Shown: positions 1 through 5,180, counted from the stretch's first letter. The stretch: DNA of 7,884 nt from an uncultured Collinsella sp. (GCA_958407555.1 CATYJC010000083.1:1-7884); one strand, 5' to 3'. Notes: generated by a model not told the origin, from the sequence alone. Made by a program: numbers and translations.

Positions 1-99
1 GTCGGCGAATGCGACGAGGGCTCCGGCGCGGTGACCGTCTCCTGGTCGGACGCCGGTCGACCCCGATATGGACGAACCCCATACCTCCGGGATAGGCTA
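1..99. other. Unplaced 99-bp left tail, not part of the inferred circle
   Basis: These bases precede the 55-bp segment that is repeated at the right end of the window, and they do not resemble the bases preceding that second copy (7731-7829). On the minus strand the rep frame stays open through them but gives an arginine- and proline-rich run that does not continue the replicase. The other copy gives a continuation that fits the family. I see no gene, hairpin or motif here. The likeliest explanations are an assembly tip, a chimeric end, or a minority variant in which other DNA is joined to rep. Confidence 0.5.
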
Positions 100-154
100 T
101 GCGCCCGCCCTTGGTCTCCAGGACGCGGTACAGCTCGCCCGGTATCTCCTTGCC
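100..154. repeat. 55-bp direct repeat, left copy (circular overlap)
   Basis: Identical over 55 bases to 7830-7884; the flanking bases differ (a at 99, g at 7829). It lies inside the rep coding sequence. The exact length of 55 is a common assembler k-mer, so it is read as the overlap of a circular contig and not as a biological repeat. Collapsing it gives a circle of 7,730 bp. Confidence 0.85.
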
Positions 155-1039
155 GCGGATGCCGCAGTAGTCCACCAGGTAGTCGAGCGTCACGCGCCGC
201 GGCTCAGAGACCCCCTCGGGCGCGTACACGAACGCCAGGGCCTCGTACTTGTTCGTGTCCTTCGCGTCAACGCCGCAGCCGTTGAGCCTGGTCGTGGTGC
301 CGGGCATGCGGAATCCCTGGTAGATGCCTTGGTACTGCCTGCCCTCGTTGCCGTCCTCACTGGTGTAGTCGGTCCACACCACGTCGGTGAGCCTGCGCTT
401 GAGCTGCTGCAGGAAGGGCACAACGGCGGGGATGAGCGGCACGGGGCGGTCGAGCAGGTAGTACAGGTGCAGCCCCCGCCCGCTCATGACGATGTAGGTC
501 GCCTGCGGCATCGACACGTGCTTGTCGAGGCTCGGGTCGTGCCCGTTGCGCATCTGTTTCAGCACGGTGCCAAGCTTTCCCGGCGTCATGCCGTCGAGGT
601 CCACCGCGAAGGCGTGCAGGAAGCGCGCGTTGGCCGCCTTGTTGCTCTTGCCGAAGAACGACACCGGAGCCATGTAGACGGGGGCGTTCTCGGCGATGGA
701 TGCCTTAACGAGCTCTGAGACGCCGTCGAGGTCATCGGTAACGGTGTAGCGCTCGATGACGGGGACGTCGACCTTCTCGCCCTTGACGAGCTGCTTGCGG
801 GTCTTCGGGCCGAACTTCAGAGCTATGGCGTTGGGCTTGCCGTCGAACTCGGCCTTGGCATCGCCGTCCCACCTCTCCTGTAAGAAGCCCTCGGGAAAGA
901 TGTCGCGGTAGAACGCCAGAGGGTCGCGCCACTCATAGCCCGGCTCCTCGAGCATGCGGCGGCTCATGGCGATGTAAGCCTCTCGCTTCTCCTGCCAGTA
1001 GGTGCGCTCCTCCTCTTTCGTGAACCTTTTCTCAGCCAT
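100..1039 (-). CDS. rep: Plasmid replication protein (AEP primase-type), N-terminal half
   Basis: This encodes residues 1-313 of a 617-residue replicase; residue 314 spans the circular junction and the rest is at 7829-6916. The AEP primase-polymerase fold shows in order: an acidic pair, D147 and D149 in AVDLDG; an S186-G-R-G-L-H191 motif, the usual nucleotide-binding histidine motif, followed by LYYLLD; and a basic segment around R244-MPG-TTTR251. Known relatives are replication proteins of small plasmids and elements in gut Firmicutes and Actinobacteria, thought to prime and start theta replication. The start is ATG at 1039, with GGGGAGGGG about ten bases upstream. A TATAAT box (minus strand, 1086-1081) gives a leader of roughly 35 bases. 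The gene lies directly behind a repeat array that is the probable origin and control region. No stop occurs in the window copy, so by itself it looks partial. The family is recalled from residue patterns and was not searched. Confidence 0.85.
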
Positions 1040-1080
1040 CCTCAAAGCCCCTCCCCGAGGGTGTTCTACACGGGACGTAT

Positions 1081-1086
1081 ATTATA
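1081..1086 (-). promoter_or_regulatory. Probable rep promoter -10 box
   Basis: Reads TATAAT on the minus strand, 41 bases before the rep ATG. No good -35 hexamer is present at 16-18 bases, so activation or binding of Rep may be needed. The diverged copy upstream of the truncated rep (2910-2915, GATAAT) is 42 bases from its ATG, which supports a promoter role. Confidence 0.55.
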
Positions 1087-1121
1087 AATATAGTTATTGT
1101 AACAGTTCAGGGATCAGAAAA

Positions 1122-1140
1122 GGCGACTATCCGGATCGCC
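1122..1140 (-). terminator. Terminator-like hairpin, repeat unit 1
   Basis: On the minus strand the arms GGCGA and TCGCC, with a central ATCCGGAT, are followed by TTTTC. Same position in the unit as the other three hairpins. The stem is the weakest of the four. Confidence 0.45.
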
Positions 1141-1220
1141 TCAAAGCCCCTCCCCGAGGGTGTTCTATACGGGACGTATATTATAAATATAGTTATTGTA
1201 ACAGTTCGGAGATCGAATAA

Positions 1221-1240
1221 GGCGGCCGAAACCGACCGCC
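1221..1240 (-). terminator. Terminator-like hairpin, repeat unit 2
   Basis: On the minus strand an 8-bp stem GGCGGTCG/CGGCCGCC (one T-G wobble) with a GTTT loop is followed by TTATTC. It lies about 70 bases downstream of the promoter-like core of unit 3. Confidence 0.5.
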
Positions 1241-1332
1241 CGGAAGCCATCCTGAAAGCCCCTCCCCGAGGGTGTTCTATACGGGACGTATATTATAAAT
1301 ACATTTATTGTACACCCTCGGGGATTGAAAAA

Positions 1333-1351
1333 GGCGACCATCGAGATCGCC
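1333..1351 (-). terminator. Terminator-like hairpin, repeat unit 3
   Basis: On the minus strand the arms GGCGATC and GGTCGCC (7 bp, one wobble) and a 5-base loop are followed by TTTTTC, the best T tract of the array. It is about 40 bases beyond the core of unit 4, so transcripts from that core should be very short. Confidence 0.55.
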
Positions 1352-1418
1352 TCGAAAGCCCCTATTGGGGGGTATATTATCAATACAGTTTATTGTAACA
1401 CCTTCGGGGATCGGAAAA

Positions 1419-1438
1419 GGCGGCCGAAACCGACCGCC
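1419..1438 (-). terminator. Terminator-like hairpin, repeat unit 4
   Basis: Same 8-bp stem and GTTT loop as unit 2, followed on the minus strand by TTTTCC. It would stop transcription entering the array from the fic side. Confidence 0.55.
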
Positions 1439-1495
1439 CGGGAGCCATCCTCAAAGCCCTCCCCGATGGCGTTGCACGCAGGAAGACATCTGCCC

Positions 1496-1577
1496 TTGTA
1501 TCTTCGCCACATATGGAGTATCTTCGCCACATTATTTATATTTGGCGAAGATACAAGGAATGTGGCGAAGATACTCC
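1496..1577 (+). promoter_or_regulatory. Interlocked inverted repeats: probable fic operator/promoter
   Basis: Four copies of TATCTTCGCCA lie here, two direct and two inverted. Arms 1515-1533 and 1559-1577 are a perfect 19-bp inverted repeat, ending on the base before the fic ATG. Arms 1496-1509 and 1543-1556 are a perfect 14-bp inverted repeat interlocked with the first. An AT stretch (1531-1542) between the second and third copies probably holds the -10 region. Fic proteins with a C-terminal winged helix, as here, could bind such an operator themselves; that is inference. The last copy overlaps the ribosome-binding position, so an mRNA hairpin could also limit translation. Confidence 0.7.
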
Positions 1578-2621
1578 ATGGCTCAATTCGACTATTCGAG
1601 GCAGCTCAGCACCCTTATGTCGCCCGAAATCATGTCGTCTATCGGCGATATGAGGGAGCACCGCGGAAGACAAGCGCTTTACGAGGCGACGAGGCCGGAC
1701 GTGCTGGAAAGCCTCGTCGAGGTCGCAAAGATACAGAGCACGGGCGCGTCAAACAAAATCGAGAATATCGCGACCTCGGACAAAAGGCTTCGCGACCTGA
1801 TGGCCGAAAGGGCCGAGCCGAAGAATCGAGACGAGCGCGAGATAGCCGGATACAGGTTCGTGCTCGACACGATCCACGAAAGGCACGATGCCATACCCGT
1901 GACACCCGGCGTGATCCTGCAGCTCCATCGCGACCTGTACAGGTTCACTGGCGACTCGTTCGCAGGAAGGTGGAAGGATTCCGACAACGTGATCGCCGAG
2001 AGGTCAGCCAGCGGGGAGATGGTCGCAAGGTTCAGGCCTACGAGCGCCGCCGCAACTCCGGCGGCGGTAGACGCCATCTGCAGGGAATACCGAGCGCAAA
2101 TCGAAGCCGGAACGTACGATCCCGTCCTCGTGTCGCTGGTGTTCGTGTTCGATTTCGTGAGCATCCACCCGTTCAACGACGGGAACGGGCGCATGAGCAG
2201 GCTGCTCACCCTGCTCCTCCTATACCGATGCGGATACACGGTCGGGAAATACGTATCGATCGAAAAGGAAATCGAAAGATCGAAGGAAACGTACTATGAG
2301 GCGCTCGGCGCAAGCTCCGCCGGGTGGCAGGATGGCGAGAACGACTACACCCCGTTCGTGACCTACATGCTCGGCGTGATGACGGCCTGCTACAAAGAGC
2401 TTGACAGGAGATTCGCCATTGCAGCGGGCCCCAAAGGCGGCGAAGGCATGCTGCGCGCATATTTCGAGCAGCTCGTCGGCGCAGCGACGAAGCGGGACAT
2501 CATGGATGCGAACCCGTCCATAAGCAAGCGAACGGTCGAGCGCGTCCTCAAGAAGCTCCAAGATGACGGGACCATCGAGAAGACGGGCTCGGCGAGGTCT
2601 ACCGCATACCGCAAACGCTAG
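1578..2621 (+). CDS. Fic family protein (probable AMP-transferase) with C-terminal winged helix
   Basis: 347 residues, full length for the class with an N-terminal cap, Fic core and HTH. The catalytic motif is intact: H197-PF-N-D-G202-N-G204-R-M-S-R208, matching HPFx(D/E)GNGRxxR. An inhibitory helix motif S58-N-K-I-E62-N63 fits (S/T)xxxE(G/N) and lies N-terminal, so this is a class II, self-inhibited Fic. A flap segment GRWKDSDNVI is at 130-139. Residues about 303-346 form a winged helix ending in GSARSTAYR. Such enzymes transfer AMP from ATP to a hydroxyl on a target protein; the target here is unknown. ATG 1578 is chosen because it abuts the operator. The frame is open further upstream, to 1365, but that runs through the repeat array. 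No separate antitoxin gene is adjacent. The 3' end overlaps the convergent rep fragment by 23 bases. Confidence 0.92.
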   Translation: MAQFDYSRQLSTLMSPEIMSSIGDMREHRGRQALYEATRPDVLESLVEVAKIQSTGASNKIENIATSDKRLRDLMAERAEPKNRDEREIAGYRFVLDTIHERHDAIPVTPGVILQLHRDLYRFTGDSFAGRWKDSDNVIAERSASGEMVARFRPTSAAATPAAVDAICREYRAQIEAGTYDPVLVSLVFVFDFVSIHPFNDGNGRMSRLLTLLLLYRCGYTVGKYVSIEKEIERSKETYYEALGASSAGWQDGENDYTPFVTYMLGVMTACYKELDRRFAIAAGPKGGEGMLRAYFEQLVGAATKRDIMDANPSISKRTVERVLKKLQDDGTIEKTGSARSTAYRKR

Positions 2622-2868
2622 GAACGGCGTCGTCGGGCTCGCCGAACGCGTCCTCGAGGGCCATCTCGCGGCGGATCTTCCCGTCCCACGAGCCTAAGAA
2701 GATGGGATTGCCGTTGAAATCATGGCCATCCCTGTGCTCGCCGGCCTTCGTCAAAAACCCCGTCCCCAGCTTGAACACGTCGCCATAGAGCTCCATCGCC
2801 GACACCTCGTAGGCACCGAAGTGCTCGAGGATCGAGACGTAGTCGGTGAGACCTTCTGGAAGAGACAT
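2599..2868 (-). pseudogene. Truncated second rep: standalone N-terminal fragment (89 residues)
   Basis: The product begins MSLPEGLTDYVSILEHFG, continues SAMELYGDVFKLGTGFLTKAGE, FNGNPIFLG and MALEDAFGE, then ends after a short unrelated tail. From memory, Clostridia-type plasmid primase/replicases begin with this same order of motifs (DY..IF.HFG, SA.EMY.D.F.LGEG, NP, FEDTFEE) and then run on for several hundred residues. This therefore looks like only the N-terminal domain. It is preceded by AAAGGGG, ATG 2868, and a diverged copy of the promoter core found before the intact rep, at the same distance. It ends against the fic stop codon, as expected if the fic cassette replaced the rest. It might still make a small protein that interferes with Rep. 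Its similarity to the intact rep here is faint (compare DPLAFYRDIFPEGF). Confidence 0.6.
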
Positions 2869-2869
2869 G

Positions 2870-2934
2870 GCAACCCCTTTGAACCCCTAAAACCCCTTAT
2901 GGGGGGTATATTATCAATACATTATTTTTGAACA
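2870..2934 (-). promoter_or_regulatory. Diverged repeat unit 5: promoter-like core and leader of the truncated rep
   Basis: On the minus strand this reads TATTGATAATATAC followed by a C-rich then G-rich leader (CCCC...GGGGTTTT...GGGG) into ATG 2868. The core (2906-2934) matches unit 4 of the main array closely, and the -10-like box is 42 bases from the ATG. A partial palindrome, GAGGATAATATTCTC (2943-2957), lies just outside it. Confidence 0.5.
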
Positions 2935-2988
2935 CCTCAGCAGAGGATAATATTCTCAAAACAGTGCTCGGACACCCACTGAGGGCAG

Positions 2989-3019
2989 CCCTGCGGACCA
3001 TAGCTACGCTATTGCAGGG
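2989..3019. repeat. Two-part hairpin between repeat units 5 and 6
   Basis: CCCTGC (2989-2994) pairs with GCAGGG (3014-3019), and inside it ATAGC (3000-3004) pairs with GCTAT (3008-3012). There is no T tract on either side, so a terminator role is uncertain. It adjoins the core of unit 6. Confidence 0.45.
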
Positions 3020-3085
3020 CATATATTATCAATAGGTTTATTGGACACCTTTGAAGCATCAGGGAAGGCGAATGCAGGAGCCGCC
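3019..3085 (-). repeat. Diverged repeat unit 6 just after the mob operon
   Basis: Contains the core (on the minus strand CCTATTGATAATATATG, at about 3036-3020) and the hairpin tail (GGCG 3067-3070 with CGCC 3082-3085, then TTCCC on the minus strand) in the same order as the main array. It starts seven bases beyond the stop of the membrane-protein gene. Its hairpin may end the mob transcript and its core may start a new one toward the truncated rep. Confidence 0.5.
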
Positions 3086-3091
3086 CGACGG

Positions 3092-3730
3092 CTATAGCCT
3101 GCGGCCCTTGATCAGGAAGCGGTAGATGGCCCACGCGGCCCAGGCCCCGAACGCTATGGCGACGAAGGCGAAGATGCCGTTGTAGATGCTCATGATGATC
3201 GACGACAGGCCGCCGCCTATCGGCTGAACCTGCGGCAGCGCGAGGTTCAGGGAGTCGTTGACCCGCTGGACGAGCTCGTTGGTCTGCTCGATCGACGCGT
3301 TCGCCGCCTCGACCTGCTCGACCGCCGAGCTGGCGACGGCGTACGTCGCCGCGATCGTGGCGCCCGTGAGCACCGCGAGGACGGCCACGAGCCGCGACAG
3401 CGCCTTCTTGGCAGCCTCCATGCCCCTGACCGCCTCGTCGAGGCGGGCCTGCGCGAGGGCGGACGCCTCGCCGGCGGCCGCCCTCGCGGCGCAGGCGCTC
3501 TCCCGCCTGAAGTCGACCAAGGCCGCCGACGCGGCCTCGGACACCTTCGCGGCCGCGGACTCGGCCGCGCGGTCGGCGACGGACGCGATGCCGTCGGCGC
3601 TATCCTGCATGCGCGACGCGGCCCTCTCCATGGCGGCCGCCCTGTCGTTCACGGCGTCGGCGGCGTCGTTGATGCCCTGGATGCCGTCGATTATTACGTC
3701 AAGCTCGGTCTCGTCTGGGTAGTCCGTCAT
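3092..3730 (-). CDS. Mob-operon membrane protein with coiled coil and two membrane segments
   Basis: 212 residues. The ATG at 3730 overlaps the relaxase stop by one base (TGATG), so the two genes are translationally coupled. Residues 1-110 are acidic then alanine-rich helix with a heptad-like pattern (AADAVNDRAAAMERAASRMQDSADGI and on). Residues about 114-136 form a first membrane segment (LVAVLAVLTGATIAATYAV). Residues 137-165 are a short polar loop, and residues about 178-205 form a second membrane segment, ending in the basic tail IKGRRL. No catalytic motif is visible and I do not recognise the family. Position suggests a MobB-like role, perhaps tethering the relaxosome to the membrane or to the coupling protein. 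The cytoplasmic N-terminal helix is inferred from the basic C-terminal tail and the even number of segments. Confidence 0.8.
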   Translation of the reverse strand: MTDYPDETELDVIIDGIQGINDAADAVNDRAAAMERAASRMQDSADGIASVADRAAESAAAKVSEAASAALVDFRRESACAARAAAGEASALAQARLDEAVRGMEAAKKALSRLVAVLAVLTGATIAATYAVASSAVEQVEAANASIEQTNELVQRVNDSLNLALPQVQPIGGGLSSIIMSIYNGIFAFVAIAFGAWAAWAIYRFLIKGRRL

Positions 3731-4866
3731 CAGCGGTCCCTCTCGTACTCGTGCTCGTAGCCCTCGTGGCTCATGTCGCGCTCCTGCTCCCGCCCATGCT
3801 CCTGCTGGCGCTCCGGCTCGCGCTTGCGCTCCTCGTCCCGGGCGAGGAGGGAGCGCGCCTCGTCGGCCGCCTCGCGCTCGCTGCGGCCCTCGCGCTCGAT
3901 GACGTGCCCGCGTTCTTCGGCCATGGATATCGCCCGCCGGTCGTCGCGGATCTGCTTCAGCCTCTCGACCACGCCGTCGAGCCGCTCGCGGCGGCCTTCG
4001 GGCGACCGTTCGCGCTCGCGCTCGCGCTCCCGGCTCAGCTCCCGCAGGCGCTGCGCGAGCTCGCGTATGCGCTGCTGGGTCCTCTCTATCGCCTCCCGGA
4101 TGCGCTCGGCCATGGCGTTGCGCTCGCGGATCTGCTCGTTCTCGCGGGCGCGCTCGGTGACGGGCTCGTACTCGCGGCCCTCCGCGGCGCAGCGCTCGCG
4201 CTCGCGCGACTCGATCGCGCGCACGGCGGGGCCCTCGTGCCTGGTGGGCTCGCGGTCGATGCCGCGCGCCTCGTAGCTTCGGCAGTCGACGTAGGCGCGG
4301 TCGCGCTCGGGCGTGCGCTCGCGCTCGTAGTGCCTCTCGAGGGCGCGGTTCTGCTCGACCTCCCAGCTTTTGCGCCATTCGACCAGCAGGGCCTTGTCGT
4401 TCCAATCGCGGTTCTTCGCCCCGAACCCGTCGGGGCCGGCCTCGCGCGTGGTGCACATGATGTGGGCGTGCGGGTTGCCGTCGCCGCGGTCGTGCATGCA
4501 CACGTCGGCGCACATGCCGCGCGACACCAGCTCGCGCTCGGCCCAGCCGCGGGCGAGCTCGAACTGCTCGTCGCGGCAGAGCTCGCGCGGAAGCGCGATC
4601 TCGAACTCGCGCGACAGGCGCGAGTTCGACCGGGTCTCGGCGGCCTCGACGGCGTTCCACAGCTCGCCGCGGTCGCGGTAGAGCTCGGGCGCGTCGCGGG
4701 GCAGCAGCACCTCGCTGCGCACGACGCCGCGCTTGCGCTCGTAGTCGTGCTCGAGGCCGGTGCGCCTGTCGTAGATGCGCTCGGCGGCGCGGTAGGCGGC
4801 CGCGGCCGTGGCCGAGCGGCCCTGCCCGCGCGATATGACCTTGCAGCACATGTGGTAGCTTGCCAT
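3730..4866 (-). CDS. mobA: MobA/MobL-type (MobQ) relaxase
   Basis: 378 residues. The relaxase domain fills residues 1 to about 200: start MASYHMCCKVISRGQGRSA, a conserved tyrosine Y25 at the catalytic position known for RSF1010 MobA, an FEIALPREL block, and the three-histidine metal motif H125-DRGDGNP-H133-A-H135 followed by IMCTTR. It nicks one strand at oriT and stays covalently bound to the 5' end to pilot transfer. Residues about 200-378 are an extremely arginine- and glutamate-rich helix (runs such as RERERERER) ending EHEYERDR, probably a coiled coil. There is no primase domain like that of RSF1010 MobA. The start ATG 4866 has AAGGAGG ten bases upstream; an open frame to 5073 is ignored because it crosses the oriT hairpins. 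It needs a helper's type IV secretion system. Confidence 0.93.
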   Translation of the reverse strand: MASYHMCCKVISRGQGRSATAAAAYRAAERIYDRRTGLEHDYERKRGVVRSEVLLPRDAPELYRDRGELWNAVEAAETRSNSRLSREFEIALPRELCRDEQFELARGWAERELVSRGMCADVCMHDRGDGNPHAHIMCTTREAGPDGFGAKNRDWNDKALLVEWRKSWEVEQNRALERHYERERTPERDRAYVDCRSYEARGIDREPTRHEGPAVRAIESRERERCAAEGREYEPVTERARENEQIRERNAMAERIREAIERTQQRIRELAQRLRELSRERERERERSPEGRRERLDGVVERLKQIRDDRRAISMAEERGHVIEREGRSEREAADEARSLLARDEERKREPERQQEHGREQERDMSHEGYEHEYERDR

Positions 4867-4897
4867 CGCGCCGTCGCCTCCTTCCCGAGCGCAGCGA

Positions 4898-5066
4898 GAA
4901 ACGTTCGTTTCGAGCGCCCGCGAGGGCGCAAGGGGCCGAAAGGCCCCGCGCAGAGAAAACCCGCCAAAGGGTTTTCGCGGAGTACGCAAGGGCGAAGTCC
5001 GCGCAGTCCCCGGATACGGCGGACAGCCCCGGGGACGGAGAGCGGGGTGCAGGGGGCGCAGCCCCC
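4898..5066. repeat. Ladder of six hairpins beside oriT
   Basis: Successive perfect inverted repeats occur at 4898-4911 (GAAACG/CGTTTC, loop TT), 4914-4929 (GCGCCC/GGGCGC, loop GCGA), 4932-4947 (GGGGCC/GGCCCC, loop GAAA), 4955-4976 (GAAAACCC/GGGTTTTC, loop of 6), 5006-5036 (GTCCCCGG/CCGGGGAC, loop of 15) and 5052-5066 (GGGGGC/GCCCCC, loop GCA). On the plus strand several loops are of the C(GNA)G or C(GNNA)G kind, known to be very stable in single-stranded DNA. The block separates the mobA start from the nic hairpin and has no gene. On the minus strand it would form the mobA leader. Confidence 0.75.
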
Positions 5067-5075
5067 GCCGCACGG

Positions 5076-5107
5076 CAAACTCGCAGAGTTTGTGTAAGTG
5101 CGCCCTT
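5076..5107 (+). other. oriT: Origin of transfer (oriT), RSF1010/MobQ type
   Basis: A perfect hairpin, CAAACTC (5076-5082) GCA GAGTTTG (5086-5092), is followed after two bases by TAAGTGCGCCCTT (5095-5107). Hairpin plus TAAGTGCG/CCCT is the signature of IncQ-like oriTs. By analogy the nick is expected between 5102 and 5103 on the plus strand. Transfer would then lead with the 5103-6300 side (mobC-like gene, toxin-antitoxin) and end with the hairpin side. It lies between divergent mobA and mobC-like genes, as usual for the family. Confidence 0.88.
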
Positions 5108-5115
5108 CGAACCTA

Positions 5116-5158
5116 CGGCACGAAGTGTACCACGCTGCGCGCGGATGCGCCCGTGCCG
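5116..5158. repeat. 7-bp inverted repeat in the mobC-like gene's upstream region
   Basis: CGGCACG (5116-5122) and CGTGCCG (5152-5158) flank a 29-base GC-rich spacer. It could be a binding site for the relaxosome accessory protein. In DNA this GC-rich the chance level is not negligible. Confidence 0.3.
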
Positions 5159-5180
5159 TGCGCGGCCGGGTCGGAAACGC

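Larger units (their letters stand above)
1034..1475 (-). repeat. Array of four ~100-bp terminator-promoter-leader repeats plus a degenerate fifth; probable origin and rep control region
   Basis: Units begin at 1041, 1140, 1252, 1351 and a decayed one at 1450, with periods of 99, 112, 99 and 99 bases. Read on the minus strand, each complete unit holds a GC hairpin with a T tract (1140-1122, 1240-1221, 1351-1333, 1438-1419). This is followed by an AT core ending in TATAATATAC or GATAATATAC (cores 1077-1104, 1176-1203, 1288-1315, 1372-1400), then a GGGGAGGGGCTTTGAG-type leader with a ribosome site. Unit 1 leads into rep. Tails alternate between two types, so units 1+2 and 3+4 form a 211-bp higher-order repeat. 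Unit 4 lacks most of the leader between the core and the ribosome site. Position beside rep, AT richness and repetition fit an iteron-type origin and copy control. No other gene is visible between 1040 and 1577. Confidence 0.8.

Noticed and set aside
100..154. 55-bp repeat as attachment sites of an integrated element
   Set aside because: The two copies lie inside one coding gene that becomes whole on joining, and the length equals a usual assembly overlap. A circular contig explains it more simply.
68..718. Plus-strand open frame of 216 codons at the left end
   Set aside because: It is antisense to rep, which carries the AEP motifs and fits across the circular join. The plus-strand product has no recognisable motif.
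1041..1460. CRISPR array
   Set aside because: Repeats are about 100 bp and contiguous, with no unique spacers between them, and there are no cas genes.
1041..1460. Integron attC cassette array
   Set aside because: No RYYYAAC/GTTRRRY core sites are present, and the repeats lie tandemly without cassettes between them.
1325..2299. Plus-strand 324-codon frame overlapping the start of fic
   Set aside because: It begins inside the repeat array and reads fic out of frame into a basic, motif-free product.
3092..4849. 585-codon minus-strand frame as a single large protein
   Set aside because: Its first two thirds are an out-of-frame reading of mobA. Only the last 212 residues, from the ATG at 3730, make a sensible protein with a one-base overlap to mobA.
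4914..4947. The two GC hairpins as rho-independent terminators
   Set aside because: Neither has a T tract on either strand, and they are part of a longer ladder of hairpins leading to nic.
3751..5097. Long plus-strand open frame opposite mobA (448 codons)
   Set aside because: It is antisense to a relaxase with intact motifs, gives a low-complexity Leu/Ala/Val-rich product, and runs through the oriT hairpins. Open frames of this kind are expected opposite GC-rich, Arg/Glu-rich genes.
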